Notes: generated from the sequence alone by a model not told the origin. Shown: positions 19,543 to 32,395, counted from the stretch's first letter. The stretch is DNA of 64,000 nt from Plasmodiophora brassicae (GCA_039704465.1 JASFAU010000001.1:124001-188000), one strand, 5' to 3'. Made by a program: numbers and translations.

Positions 19543-22500
19543 ATGGAGATGGCCACCAAGAAGAGCGACCGCCAAGGTTGATGCGATACGTTGCGCTGTG
19601 TTTGGAATCATGGCGGTGACGTGCGGTTTGTGGAACTGATAGAAGGGTCCCCGTTCGAGGGACTGCAGAAGGGTGTTGTCATGCACGAGGTTCGGATATT
19701 CAGCGAGCCGCAGATCAGCCCTAGGAACTGCTGCAAGGTCTTGACGAAGATACTGTATCTCCTATGTCAAGGCGAGACGTTCACCAGCGATGAAGCGACG
19801 TCCGTTTTCTTTGGCACGACGAAATTGTTCCAATCGCAGAATGTACATTCGGTGATATTTGACTCGTTTCCCCGATCTTATTCGGTCCTCTAGGCAACTC
19901 TACGTCGAATGGTGTACCTTGTGATCAAGGAACTCGCACGCGACCAGGACAACGTATTCGTCGTGATCAACTGCCTTAGCAAAGACATGACGAGCAACAA
20001 TGACGTGTTTCGTTCGAATGCGATTCGCGTCTTTGCCAAAGTTATCGACGCATCCATGCTCGGGACAATGGATCGTTTTCTCAAGCAAGCGATCGTTGAT
20101 CGTAATCCCGCAGTGTCGTCAGCGGCTCTCATTGCTGGGCAGCAGCTGTTTCGCATCGCGCCTGATGTTATCCGGCGTTGGCAGAATGAGATCCAGGAAG
20201 CTGTCAACAGCAAGTCGAAAATGGTGCAGTACCACGCCTTCGCTCTGCTGTGCCTCATCAAGCAGCATGACAGATTGGCGCTGTCGAAGGTGCGAATCGT
20301 CACCTTGCTCGTTATTGATGTCCGGCCACTGAGCATCTGCGTTTCAGATTGTGTCAGGGTTGGCTCGCCGACCTCCCAGATCACCGCTCGCCCATTGTTT
20401 GTTGATTCGGTACATCACGAAATTGGTTCGAGTGGACCCCGATCAGGTCAGTCCCATAGCTTGCAGAACGGTGTCTAGCTAACGTTTGCTTCAGTCCATG
20501 ATCGATTTCCTTATGTCATGCGTGAGGAACAAATCTCCCATGGTTGCATTCGAGGCCATTCGTGGAATCTGCAATTTGCCTAATGCGGCCAGGCATCAGA
20601 TTCAAGGGGCCATATCTGGTATGGTCCGCGTCCATGTCCAGGTACGCTCTACCTGACCCGTGTTTATTAGCCGTCCAGCAATTCCTGGGATCGTCTCAAC
20701 CTACTGAACGCTTCGCCGCTGTTCGGGTTCTTTCCTCCGTCGTAGCCCAGCACCCAGCGTTCGTTGCGCCATGCAGCACCGACCTTGAAATGCTGATTCA
20801 AGACCAGAATCGATCGATCGCAACGCTTGCGGTCACGACTCTCGTAGGTTCATGAATTCAAGGCGATTTCTGTGCTTAACAAACGCCGTGCTAGTTGAAA
20901 ACTGGCGTCGAGAGCAACGTGGAAAGGCTGATGAAATCGATCAGCTCGTTTATGGCTGAAATTACAGACGAATTGCGGATTGTGCTCGTCGAGGCTCTCC
21001 GATCCTTGTGCCTGAAGTTCCCTCATAAACATAGCACGCTGATGGCGTTCTTGTCATCCGTCCTGCGCGAAGAGGGTAAATCACTCGCCTCTTTGTTTTA
21101 CATTGCACTGCCCGGTATTCACTTGTGAGTGTATTATAGGGGGTGTTGAGTACAAGACCACAATTGTGAAGACGATACTGACGCTCATGAACGAGATCGA
21201 TGATGCGAAGGAACCAGGCCTTGAACACTTGTGCGAGTTTATAGAAGACTGTGAATTCCCCAAGCTGTCCGTCCAAATCTTGCACGTGCTTGGCGAGGAG
21301 GGCCCAAAGTAAGTCTGTCTGCTCAACTCGCGTACGCAGGGCCTGACGTTGTGCCTGCAAAGGACCAGCTGTCCTGCGCGATACATTCGTTTTATTTTCA
21401 ATCGGGTCATCCTTGAGACACCGTCGGTGCGTGCCGCTGCGGTCCAGTCCCTGGCCAAGTTCGGCGCCGCCTGCCCGAAACTCACCGATAGTTGCATGGT
21501 CCTTCTTAAAAGGTGAGTTGTGATCCGTATGTGGATTGGGATGTTGCCGTTTAAGGCCAACCTTTGCTTAGGAGTCTTCGCGACAACGATGATGAGGTCC
21601 GCGATCGCGCGATCTATTGCATTGGCCTCCTGCAGACATCTCACCAAAGCGAGCTGCTTCGAGGTTAGCGGCGTTATACTTCTGCATTCCTGATCACTGA
21701 CGCTTTGCACAGTCGAAAACATATCGTGGGCAGATTTGGAGCAGTCGCTGACAGCTTACCTTTCCCAGCCGGGCTATCATAATCGGCCATTCAGTCTGGA
21801 CGATGTTGTTCATGCAGCTGTCCCGACGCCAGCAGCCGCTCCTGAAGCAGGCGCCGCCGCCCACGTTGGCGCCGACTTTGGTGCGCAGCCTGGAGGTAGA
21901 CGCTTTATTCGGTAGCGTGGCTTCGACATCTAATGCGCGTGTCACATAGCTCCTGGCACGATTGCCTATTCTGTAGCTGAAGCTGTCAATCCGTACCTGG
22001 AGCAGTTGAATTCCATTCCTGAATTTGCCGCGCTTGGCACCCTATTCAAGTAATACGCTGCTGGTAGACCGCTATCGTGTATTGAACGCAATCGTACAGA
22101 GCGTCGCGGCCCATCGAACTCACCGAGAGTGAGGCCGAATACGTTACCAGCTACGTCAAGCTGGTGTTCGAGAACCATGTCCTTTTGCAGTTTACGATCG
22201 CGAACCACATGGAGGGGCAAGTTCTCGTAAACGTTTCCGTTGATTTGAACGTTGACTGGGCGGAGGAGATGAGCGTCTCTGCTCCTCTCATTCCGTTTGA
22301 AGGCTCTGGCGCTGTCTGGGTCTGTTTGCAACGGCCGGAGCAGGTCTACTCCTGCCCATCGACGATTCCGGCCACGCTGAAGTTTTCCGTTCGGGATGCA
22401 GAAGCCGACCCAGATGAAGAGGGTTACGAAGATGAATACGAGCTTGAGGATCTCAGCATTGGTGTCAACGACTTCATTGCGCCCAACGACAAGTTTATCT

Positions 22501-22832
22501 CTCTAGCCGAGTTCCGTGGCCTGTGGGACGCGTCCACGCCTGCGGACGAGTTCTTGAAGCGGTTGAATTTAACGGTGCCCACTATCCAAGACGCCGTCGA
22601 CGCCGTCCTGCAGACCCTGTCGCTGTCACCTGTTGAAGGATCCAACGTGGTCGCTCATGATGCGTCCACCCATACCGTCAACACGATCGGCAAGTTCATT
22701 ACAGGCGAAACGATCCTGGCCCGCGCCGGCTTCATGGCACCTTCGGACAAGTCCAAGGGCATTGCCCTGAAAGTCGCTATTCGGTCGCCATCCCTCAGTT
22801 TGTCCCAGACGGTCGGGGATCTCATCCAATAG
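19543..22832 (+). CDS. COPG: Coatomer subunit gamma (COPI coat)
   Basis: Gamma-COP, the large adaptin-like subunit of the COPI coat for Golgi-to-ER traffic. Thirteen exons: 19543-19576, 19643-19842, 19894-20289, 20348-20446, 20495-20618, 20671-20843, 20895-21075, 21140-21308, 21363-21512, 21572-21663, 21713-21880, 21950-22049, 22100-22832. They join in phase to 872 aa (human COPG1 is 874). The short first exon, [11 protein letters not shown], is inferred because homology runs on upstream of the second exon. Marker blocks: [61 protein letters not shown]. The appendage is well preserved, with [29 protein letters not shown] and [12 protein letters not shown]. Introns are 48-69 nt. Confidence 0.96.
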
Positions 22833-22987
22833 ACGGGTTGTCGTCCGTCTCCAAGGCGCCAATCCCTGTCGAATAACATGCTGAACTCCCAATAAATGTC
22901 ACGGAAATCCAGAGATGTGTGTCGAGCTGGAAGGCAACCCATCCAACGCCTGTATTACAAGGCAACCTTCGCATTCGTCATCGATGC

Positions 22988-23279
22988 TCACGGCCAGACG
23001 CTTTCTTGCGCGCGCTGGTACTCGTAGTCGCCCCACATGTAGACAGCGAGGGCGCCCAGGAGACCGGGAGCCGCATCGACGAAGTTATCCGTCACCTTGT
23101 GCGTCATCTGCAACGCGCGTCGGTCAGACCAACCCGGGTCGTCCCCGCCGAGGCAAACCGTGCGGCACCTTGTGCCCGAAGTTCTTCGCCAGCGAACGAA
23201 CGTGATGGCCGTGGTACGGCGAGATCACATCCGTCCGCAGGCCGTTCGTGCGGCGGTACGCGGTCCACCACTTGACCAT
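22988..23279 (-). CDS. UQCRQ: Cytochrome bc1 complex subunit 8 (QCR8/UQCRQ-like)
   Basis: Small subunit of mitochondrial complex III. Exon 1 23279-23169, intron 23168-23108 (61 nt, GTGCCG...TTGCAG), exon 2 23107-22988; 76 aa, the expected size. The N-terminal part is basic and matrix-facing (HHVRSLAKNFGHKM). It is followed by one membrane helix with the family's helix-plus-charged-tail pattern (DAAPGLLGALAVYMWGDYEY), then a short C-terminus. Identification rests on this pattern and size rather than on a long conserved motif. It is transcribed divergently from SKI3. Confidence 0.7.
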
Positions 23280-23665
23280 GCCATAACGCGGGCCCCCCGC
23301 CATTGCCGGATCGCCTCCCCTCCGCTCCTCCTCCCAACCAGGACGGACACCTCGACTACCGCTACACCACAGTCACACCCCGAAAAAACCGCTCGAACCA
23401 CTTCCGGGGCTCCCCGCCCCGACCCAGGCCTCGCGTCACAAAGCGCCTCGAACACGGCCCGACGTGTCCCGAAGAAACCGTCAACTTCCTTCGCATTCGC
23501 GATGAGTGAATCAGTTCATCCCGTGCACTGCGACGGGCGCCTGTACGCGCGTCGGTATTGTTGTTGCCGGCGGCGGCAGGCTTGGCCATTTTCCGACGGG
23601 GGTTGCCGTAGGGGCCGTTTGGGTTGCAGGAGGAGCGCTGGCGAGAATAGCGCCGGCTCTGGGCG
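23280..23665. promoter_or_regulatory. Divergent promoter region of QCR8 and SKI3
   Basis: About 385 bases between two divergent start codons. Purine/pyrimidine-biased and GC-rich near SKI3, with CCCCGAAAAAACCGC near 23378. No recognisable core element. Open frames on both strands here show no family signature. Confidence 0.4.
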
Positions 23666-26600
23666 ATGTCGTCAGCCAAGGCGGCGGCGCTGGCGCTGAA
23701 GGATGCGCGCAAGGCGCTGGATGGGAAGGATGCCGACCTGGCCCTGAGGCACTGTCGCGCGGGCCTCCGTATCGACAAGTCGAACGTGCGCCTGCTGCTG
23801 GTCGCCGCCCAGGCCTGCCTGCAGCTGTCCCCGCCTCGATATGCCGACGCGTGGACGGCTCTACATCGAGCGTCGGAGGTGGAACCAGACAACATTCAGG
23901 GTAATTCCGGATTCCTGAACGGGTCCTGCGCCCAGCCACTAAATGGCGGTACTGTGCTCCTAGTCTGGGGAACCATGCGGAACCTGCTGCGGGGGCATCT
24001 GGCGGAACCGACGTCCTGGGTGTGCCCGATGTCCCTGAGTGACGTCATGCAGCGACTTCTGTCGCTGACAGTCGATGATCACGCGACGCATCGTCGTCTG
24101 CGACGCGAGCTTGCGGAACATCTCGACGACCAGGCCGCCGCGTACGGCGCCGATGGCAAACGTCTGTCACTGTCGATATGGGCAGACTTCGCCGACGAAG
24201 ACGACCATGCGCTGCGACGCGTCGCCCAGCTCCACCGTGAATTGCATCGTGATGATTGGGAGGTGCGTCTGCCGATCCTTGACAAGATCCGCGATCTCAA
24301 GGACGTCGACCCGGAGCTCATGGCCGACCGTACGCGTCTGTATTGGAGCGCCGTCACGTCTGGTGGCCTTGCCCCCACATCGGTCCTCGGCCAGTTCCCC
24401 GATGACTCTGTGGATCACGTTGCCATTGCACTGATGGTGCACCGTTTGGACGCAACCGCCGTTAGCGCTGGCAAACCCGCCTGCAAATACGCTCGGCTGC
24501 GGCCATGGGATCCAACGGCCTGGCAGGCGCTTGGCGCTGTCATGGCGTCCTGCGACGTTTTCGATTCACCATCGCTGAGCGAAGCGGAGCGGTATGCCTT
24601 GCTGCACCCGTCCATCAGCACAGTCCGATCTGATACGGCCGCCCTCGTTATTGCCGTTGAGGCGTCTGAACGATTCGCCGCTCTTCATGTGGAAACGCGA
24701 CCCACTCGCCCTACTGAGGCTCGCTCGCGAATGCGACAGGCCGTTCAACTGCTGGGGACGGCGCCCGGCCCTCGTGAATGGATCGACGCTGTGAAAACTG
24801 ACCTCAAAGTCACGTCGGCGGCGCTCAAGTCGTCAGAAGCTCTGCGGGTTCTGGGCCCAACGTCTCCTCGAGCGCAACGTCTATTCGTCGACGCCTTGAT
24901 CGAAGAGAATCGGTTCGACGAGGTTGTCGCTGCGGTTGGCTCGAGTCAGGACGAATGGGCACGTTCTGCTCGTGAATTTGCCCTGTTCAAAACGGGTACG
25001 CTGACTCCAACCGAGGCGTTGGTGAACCCTGGTCGATGCGCCGAGTTTCACGTCCGGCTTGGCGTCCAGCTTGGTGCCCAGGGCTTGCAAACACTGATGA
25101 CAGCGGCGAGACTTGACCCAGGGTACCTATCCTATTGTTCAAGCCGGTGGATCCATTCGCTAACGGGCGATGCTGTCGTAGGTGGAGCAGGCCCTGGACC
25201 CAACTTGGCGTCTACTACCAGACCTTCAAACGTGACGACGAACGAGCTCGGAAATGCTTTCGCAAAGCGCTGTCTCTGGACGCAACCGATACCACCGCCG
25301 GTCGGGCCCTTTGCGAAACGCTGTCGCCTCCAGATGCCGAGATCGTCTCAGTGTGCCAGCCGTTTGTGTCGGGTCAACAACCCGTCCAAGATACTGCCTG
25401 GGCCTATCGCGCTCTGCTCGGGGCCCACATGCGCTCCAGTCAATGGCTAGACGCGGTCGGCGACCTGCAATCCCTGCTGAAGGTTTCTGGAAGCAGCTAT
25501 GACCTCTGGTCGCAGTTAGGCTTTGTGTACCGGCGGATGGGCAAACTGGATTCCGCTGCGAAGGCCTTACAACGTGCTATTGATTTGTGTCCCGAGGACT
25601 CGGCTCGTGCTCGTTACTCTCTTGCTGAGATTCGACTCTACATGGGAATGCCGCGCGAGGCAATATCGTTACTGAGCACTGGCAACCCATCGTCCACCGC
25701 CTGGGGAATTATGCTGGCGCGTGCGTTGCTGGAGCGCGCCCGGGAGTTGATCGACTCTGGCGCATTCGCCCACGGCCAGGACCTGTTGGGTCGCGCGAGG
25801 TCTCAGCTTCTCGACCTCAAGCCATCGCCTTTGTTCACCAAGTTCAAGCTGCTGGGTGACATCGAACTCCTGCGGAAACATCGAGCGGCTGCAAGACGTG
25901 CATACTCTCGATGCGCGTACCTACGACCTGGGCAGTCATCGGCCTGGTATTGACCGCCAGCAACGCGCCCGATTGCTGGGGACTAAACGGGTTGCTTCTT
26001 GCTATAGGTTCGATATGGGGGCATCGAGCACGTCGACGATCGCACAGCATTGTTTCCGTGCCGCGATTCGTCTAGACGGGGCGTCTGCACGTGCGTGGTC
26101 AGCCCTCGCTATGACGTTGCCGGAAAGCCAACGTGTTCTTCGTTGCCACTGTTTGGGACGTGCCATCTCGCTCTCTGCCAACAGCGAAATGCAGTCGATT
26201 GCGGCTCTGATCGCTCTACAGTACGGCGACGTCGACAAGGCCGTTACGTCCATCGCCTCGGCGCAATGCATCGATCCTCTGTGTGCGTCACTATGGAGTG
26301 CATATGCCCTCGTTCAGCGGTACACCGGTGCGTCTCCTTCTGCAGTCGCAGACTCGTTCCTTCGTTCAGTGGAAATTATGCCAACGCGGTCAGCGCGCGT
26401 TGGCCTGGCCGAATCGTACCTGGCTGTCTCTCAAACGTCACGGGAAGGGCTATTCTACCTTAGAAAGTACGTCAGCTATTGCTGCTGCGTTAATTCGATG
26501 TTTTAATTGATCCTGGGAATCGGTGAAGGTCGAACGAAGATCAGCCTGGTTCGCTTTCGGTTGCGAACAGTCTGGCGTGCGCTCTTTCTGCCACGGGCGA

Positions 26601-27964
26601 TCCGGCCAGCGCCTTGTCCGTCCTCCAAACCGTGTTCCAGCCTGCGCTCCCTGTGCAGCAGTCGACAGCGAACGTCAATATGGCTGTGGCATCTGCTCTA
26701 AGTGGGCATGGCTCGGAGGTCATCGTAAGCGTCCTTCGTCAGTTGACGCAGACGTCCGAATTTGATCGTGCAGTGGAGCGATCTGTGGCATGGGCGGCAG
26801 CACTGTCGGGCCACGCTTCCGATGCTCTTGCGTTCCTGTCGGCTCGTGATTCTCCTGAGTCTCAGCAAACCCTAGACAAGATTCGCATCATCGCTGGAGG
26901 GTGCGGTCAGCCTTCCGACGAACTTGTTGAATCGTGCGTCAAGATCCTACGCGAACGCGGAGAGAGCCTCACGTCAATTGCACCGACGGGTACGCCTTCT
27001 CTTCCGGCCAAGCTCCATCGCGCGTTTGCTTCCCAATCGATTTCGGACGCCATCCGTCTCGCACAGCAGTGCGTTCGTGACGACCCGAGTGATGGTCGCG
27101 TTCTCGTCCAGCTAGCCCAGTGGCATATTTCGTCTCGCCCGGATAGAGCGGCGCCTTGGGTTGCCCATCTTCCAAAGGGCATTGGCCACGCTCTGCAAGC
27201 CGTCGCCCTTCAGTACCTCGGCGACGTAGCCGGTTCGCTGAAGGCCGCTCAGCTGTCGGTTCGAGATGACCCGCTCAACCAGCATGGCTGGCGCCTGCTG
27301 TGCATGGCTGAACGCCAGCTCGCTGATGTTGCGTCAGACGGCGTCGCTCGTCGTCTTCGACGGGTTGCGACTGCGAAGGCGATTCGTGCAGTTGTCCAGC
27401 AAGAACCACAGGAAGGCGTCATTGCTTCACGTGGCAATGACCCGTCTATTGGTAAGGTTTTTATTGACACACGTTATGGTCCGTCTGACGGCAGTTTGGG
27501 CAGAAGCACGGGCGAGCGATTTCATACAGTGTTGTGCTGATTACCTCGCGAAACGGTTCAAGCCGGCTCTGGCGACTTGTGAGCGGCTACTCGAGCAGTG
27601 GCCGGATTGGCATGACGTCCTCGTCCTCTACGCGATCGTTCTTCGTCGGGGCCGGAAGTGGCAACGCGCTAAACAGCTTCTGGACCAAGCCGCCCTGACG
27701 ACCAGCTCACCGTTCGCGGTCGTACTTCGCCAGTTCAACCGTGGACTCGTTAACGGACAGCTCGGCCAGTGGGAGGACGCGCTCGCCGATTTCACCAGCG
27801 CTTGCCGGGCGGCCCCTCTACAGTCCCCGGCCTGGTTTCAGCTGGGCGTCGCGCACAAGAACCTCGGCGATGCGCGTTCGTCCACAATCGCGTACCAGCG
27901 GGCGATCCACCTGAACCCGTCCGCCAGCACCTACTGGCCTGAGATCGGATCTGCTAAATCGTGA
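23666..27964 (+). CDS. SKI3: Superkiller protein 3 (SKI3/TTC37), TPR scaffold
   Basis: Scaffold of the Ski complex, which feeds mRNA to the cytoplasmic exosome. Six exons: 23666-23900, 23964-25122, 25182 (or 25191)-25946, 26008-26466, 26529-27451, 27495-27964; about 1336 aa of tetratricopeptide repeats. The N-terminus MSSAKAAALALKDARKALDG with LALRHCRAGLRIDKSN matches the opening TPR of SKI3/TTC37. Typical repeats include LWSQLGFVYRRMGKLDSAAK, AWFDMGASSTSTIAQHCF (across the 25946/26008 junction) and PAWFQLGVAHKNLGDAR near the end. The third exon has two acceptor choices nine bases apart. Intron 23901-23963 is in frame without a stop, so retention would add 21 residues. Introns range from 43 to 63 nt. 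Confidence 0.88.
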
Positions 27965-28167
27965 ACCCGTTGCCCTGCGTTCGTTCGTGCGTGTATTGGT
28001 CAGGTTCGTTGGTACATAGGCGGCCCCCGAGGCACCAAAACAAGAGTTGAAACTCGCGCCCCTCCCTTGGAGGTCGTGTCATCATCGGTTTTTGGGCGGT
28101 TGCCCTGACGGACGGCAGTCGTAGAAGCGGCCAGTGGCATCATTTGTGGTTTGGGTGTGGGGCGGGG

Positions 28168-30070
28168 ATGGCGTTCGTACGACGGGCGCTGCACGGCCGA
28201 CGGTCGATCGGTGGTGTGGGGAGGGGGCGGCCGTGGGTCCCGGGTTTGATGGGTGTGTGCGTGCCGTCGTCAGGGTTGCCGCGCATGCTGAGCGGGGCGG
28301 CGCCGAAGCCGAAAGAGGAGCCGCCGTACGTGCACAGGGACCTGACGGACGCGGACCGCATCTTCACGAATCTGTACGGGGAGCATGACATCGGGGTCAA
28401 CGGCGCGATCAAACGGGTTCACACATCGGGTATAACGCCGGTTCTGGTGTGTCACTGACCGGATTGCACGCAGGGCGATTGGCACCGGACGAAGGACCTG
28501 CTCCTGATGGGCCGGGACTGGATAATTGACGAGATTAAAGCGTCCGGGCTTCGTGGCCGAGGAGGTGCCGGATTCCCATCGGGTCTCAAGTGGTCCTTCA
28601 TGCCCAAGGTACGTGCTGTCGCCGCCCCATACGTCCGGGTCGCTGCTGATCGCCCGCCGTTTCAGGTGTCCGACGGGCGTCCCTCGTACCTCGTCATCAA
28701 CGCCGACGAGAGTGAACCTGGAACGTGCAAGGACAGGGAGATCCTTCGCAACGACCCCCATAAACTCGTCGAGGGTGCACTCATTGCCGGGTGCGTTGGA
28801 CGCATCCGTCCGGTCAAGGGCATACCGTAACGGCATGTGGGCGTCCAGGTTTGCGATGGGAGCAAAGGCGGCATACATCTACGTTCGCGGCGAGTTCATC
28901 TACGAAGCCAATCAGCTTGAGCAGGCCGTTGTCGAGGTGCGCCCCCGTGCTCTGCACCAGCGAGGGATCTCGTTTGTCATTGCCGTTCGTCCAGGCGTAT
29001 GACAAGAAATTCCTGGGTGCGAACGCGTGCGGCTCCGGTTACGATTTCGATGTCTATGTGCATCGAGGAGCGGGTGCCTACATCTGCGGTACGGGTGTCG
29101 GTACGCGTTGAGGTTGGTGGCGCCCCCCCATTTACCACTGGTTGGGAACAGGCGAAGAAACAGGGCTGATCGAGAGTCTGGAGGGCAACCCGGGCAAGCC
29201 ACGTTTGAAGCCGCCGTTTCCCGCGAACGTCGGCCTGTACGGCTGCCCGACAACGGTGACGAACGTGGAAACCGTTGCGGTGTCGCCCACGATCTTGCGG
29301 CGAGGCGCGTCTTGGTTCTCCGGGTTCGGGCGCAAGAACAACCACGGCACGAAGCTGTTCGCGATCTCAGGCCATGTCAACAACCCGATCGTAGTGGAAG
29401 GTGTGGTTCGAGGCTGTACCTGCGGAACGGGACGTGCTGCCTGACCCGGCTGTCGCTAGAATCCATGAGCGTTTCGCTCAGGGAACTGATCGAGAAACAT
29501 GCCGGAGGCGTCCAGGGCGGCTGGGACAACCTGTTGGCCATTATCCCCGGCGGTTCGTCCGTCCCCTGCATTCCGAAGAAGACGTGCGAGACGGTTCTGT
29601 GCGTCCTATTCGTCGTGTCCGCGCCTAGAGGTTCATCTTATTCGTCGTTGTACAGGATGGATTTCGACGCCCTGAAAGCCGTCCAGTCGGGGTTGGGCAC
29701 AGCAGCTGTTATGGTGATGAACAAGCAGACCGACATGATCAAAGCGATCCAACGTCTGTCGTACTTCTACAAGCATGAGAGTTGTGGGCAGTGCACGCCC
29801 TGCCGTGAGGGTACTCCGTGGCTCTACAAGTTAATGACCCGGATGCAGAAAGGTGATGCAGAACTGGAAGAGATCGACATGCTGCTGGAGGTGACCAAGC
29901 AGATCGAAGGGCACACGATCTGCGCCCTTGGCGATGCGGCCGCGTGGCCCGTTCAAGGTCTGATTCGCCATTTCCGGCCGACGATGGAGCAGCGTATTGC
30001 CGACTTCAAGGGCAAGAATAAGGAGGCGACGCCCGCCCCACCTACTGCAACGGGTCCTCCCAATGCATAA
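28168..30070 (+). CDS. NDUFV1: NADH dehydrogenase flavoprotein 1 (complex I 51 kDa subunit)
   Basis: NADH-oxidising subunit of mitochondrial complex I carrying FMN and the N3 cluster. Eight exons: 28168-28416, 28474-28608, 28666-28790, 28849-28936, 28995-29088, 29152-29400, 29460-29598, 29656-30070; 497 aa. An Arg-rich presequence ([16 protein letters not shown]) fits mitochondrial import. The FMN/NADH motifs [53 protein letters not shown] and the cluster motif [11 protein letters not shown] with the later C of [10 protein letters not shown] are all present. The NADH-site motif usually reads NADEGEPGTC; here the Gly is Ser. Introns are 57-63 nt; 28609-28665 and 29599-29655 are in frame without stops. 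Confidence 0.97.
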
Positions 30071-30444
30071 TACGACGAGCCTGGAATTGTAAACGGCCGT
30101 TCCATTGCGACGTCCAAAGTATCCAAATCGCCGATGCGTCTTGTAGAGATCGCACTTTCCCAACGGGCACAGACCCCTTAACGCTTGAGAATCGTCACCA
30201 CCAGACCGCCACAATTGCAATATCGCGTCGGGCAGGTTTAATTCTGGAAGACCGATTCTGCAGGGGCGCTCTACAGCATTCCGTTTATTGTTGTTAACCT
30301 CGACCTGTGCACAAGCAAGCGCAAGCAGTGACAAGTGGTACCTGCATCCGGCAGGTTGGAACCACGGTCCAGTCCGCGAGATCCGCAGCAAGTCCGTGAC
30401 GGAGTCCGTGCCTCCGTGGCCATCCTCAGAGGACAACCTCGCCG

Positions 30445-31054
30445 ATGCGGCAGTTGAAGCATCATGAACAGCGTCTGCTTAAGAAGGTCGACTTCCTGCA
30501 ATGGAAAACCGACCAGTCGCAACGCGAGATCACGATCCTGAGACGGTACCACATCCAGGACCGCGAGGACTATGTCAAGTATAACCGTCTGTGCGGCGTC
30601 ATCAAGAAACTGTCCAATCAGCTGCTTGCGTTGGACCCACGAGACCCGTTCCGGTGCAAGACTACAGAGCATCTTCTTGAGAAATTGTGTGCCCATCATC
30701 TTGTGTGTCCTGGTACGGTTTGCTGAGACGCATCTGTGTTTTAGGTACAACATGGGTCTGATCACCAGTAAGAAGAGCTTGTCGCTTTGTGCGAACATTA
30801 CTGCTTCGTCATTCTGTCGACGTCGCCTGCCAGTTGTCATGGTTCGCATAAAGATGGCCGAAACGCTACGTGAAGCGGTGACGTTCATCGAGGCGGGCCA
30901 CGTTCGCGTCGGCCCTAACGTCGTCAACGACCCGGCCATGCTAATCACGCGAACGTTAGAGGATTTCGTCACCTGGACGGACACGTCAAAGATCAAGCGG
31001 CACATTATGAAGTACTCGGACCAGCTCGACGACTACGACCTGCTCGGCAATTGA
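30445..31054 (+). CDS. IMP3: U3 small nucleolar ribonucleoprotein IMP3
   Basis: S4-domain protein of the U3 snoRNP/SSU processome that helps U3 base-pair with pre-rRNA. Exon 1 30445-30686, intron 30687-30744 (58 nt, ends TTTTAG), exon 2 30745-31054; 183 aa, as in human (184). Conserved features are [57 protein letters not shown] and the S4 core [18 protein letters not shown], ending [13 protein letters not shown]. Its stop lies 19 bases from the stop of the convergent NDUFAF1 gene. Confidence 0.96.
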
Positions 31055-31073
31055 GAATACAGGTGTAATTATC

Positions 31074-32045
31074 TTACAGATCGTCGTCCTCGTAGTCCGA
31101 CAGAGTCTTGCCTTCTGGTGGGGGCAGCGCTCGAATGGATTCAAGTTCGAATCTGAACGGCCCCTGCTTGCCGATGACGCTAACGCCGACCTTGATAATT
31201 CGGTTTAAGCTGGGCGTCCAGCGTCCTGCGGCGGAGCACACCGGTTAACGTATACCGAGGTCGCACACGCGCGATAACTGAACCTGTCGCCACCCGCCCA
31301 GCAAGGACTGGCAGGAACTCAGGAAGCGGCAGCCTTAGCGTCTTCCACTCGTCAGCGCCAATTGTAACGTAACCTTGATACAGCAGGCCACTGCTGAACG
31401 ACAGCTGGCAATGTACGTTGATGGCGTAGCACCCGCCATCGGTCCGGCACCGAACCTCTGCATTCACAAACAGTCAGCCAACGGTACCGCCTTGTTCTGC
31501 GTGGCACCGCTGACCGATATCGGGCGTTTCCGATACATCCCACGGCGGGAACTGGGCCGGCGTTAACATGCCGACGTACCCGCTGCGGATCAGCTCCTCA
31601 TTGGACCCCTTGGCGACAGACAGATACCCGGACAGAACGCCTGCACTCACTCAGCTAACCGTCATCGCGCCCAGAGCACCGCAATCCTAACCGCTTTTCG
31701 TATCGGGTTCCGATCCCTCTCCCAGTCGTAGCGTTGCCGTCGACTTTCCTGACAATCAGTGTCACAGAGGTACGCGATTGTGAAGCGCATCCGGGGTGGC
31801 GTACCGCCGAACGACGAATCGCAAACGATCTGGAACCGATCGCAATCCCGCTGGGTGTCGAACCGGACCATGTCGACGGGGTCGCCGACGGACGGCAGCA
31901 GGAACTCGTTCTTGACGACTAACGGGCGCGTTCAGAGGCAACACCGCGCGCAGTACCGTACCCGACGGTCATCGGACTCACGCTTCCTCGTATCCTTCAT
32001 GAACACGTTGAACGCGTGCTTCATTCGCATCCATGGCGCCGCCAT
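31074..32045 (-). CDS. NDUFAF1: Complex I assembly factor NDUFAF1 (CIA30 domain)
   Basis: CIA30-family chaperone for assembly of complex I intermediates. It is not obvious from open frames because it is split into six exons: 32045-31982, 31918-31805, 31748-31692, 31640-31515, 31457-31284, 31225-31074 (introns 51-63 nt). All junctions agree in phase and give 228 aa. Family signatures appear only after splicing: FQIVCDSSFGGKSTATLRL, GVLSGYLSVAKG, RTDGGCYAINVHCQLS, GLLYQGYVTIGADEWKTLRL, LPEFLPVLAGR and IIKVGVSVIGKQGPFRFELE. The N-terminus MAAPWMRMKHAFNVFMKD is basic and could act in import. NDUFV1, a subunit of the same complex, is only about 1 kb away. Confidence 0.88.
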
Positions 32046-32144
32046 CGGCGCAGCAACCGTCGCGCCCCCGTTACGCCGTCTTCGTGAACTCCGCGCGCCG
32101 CCTCGGGGGCGCCATGGTGCAGGGTAGTCAACGACTTTGGCCCA

Positions 32145-32377
32145 GGTGCAGTCAACAGTGGCGTAGCGGCAGCGAACGACTCGGGCACATGTGCAGACAA
32201 CAACAGCGCGTCGACAGTGATCGGCTCGGGCACATGTGCAGACAACAACAGCGCGTAGCAACACGGATATATTGTATGCGGAGGTGCAGTCAACAACAGC
32301 GCATCAGCAGCGAGCGACTCGGGCGCAAAGTGCAGACAACAACGGCGCGTAGCAACAACGATATATGCGGACGTATA
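32145..32377 (+). repeat. 45-bp minisatellite, about five copies
   Basis: Units begin at 32145, 32190, 32235, 32283 and 32329 with spacing 45, 45, 48 and 46. Each starts (G/T)GTGCAG(T/A)CAACA and most end in a GACTCGGGC- or CGGCTCGGGC-type block. Copies differ at a few positions, so the array is not brand new. It sits between the start of NDUFAF1 and the end of the next minus-strand gene. No protein is apparent. Confidence 0.85.
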
Positions 32378-32395
32378 TTATAGGAATGTTAAATG

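Noticed and set aside
32145..32377. Possible CRISPR-like array
   Set aside because: The units are contiguous with no unique spacers, the repeat is 45 bp and the context is eukaryotic; it is a minisatellite.
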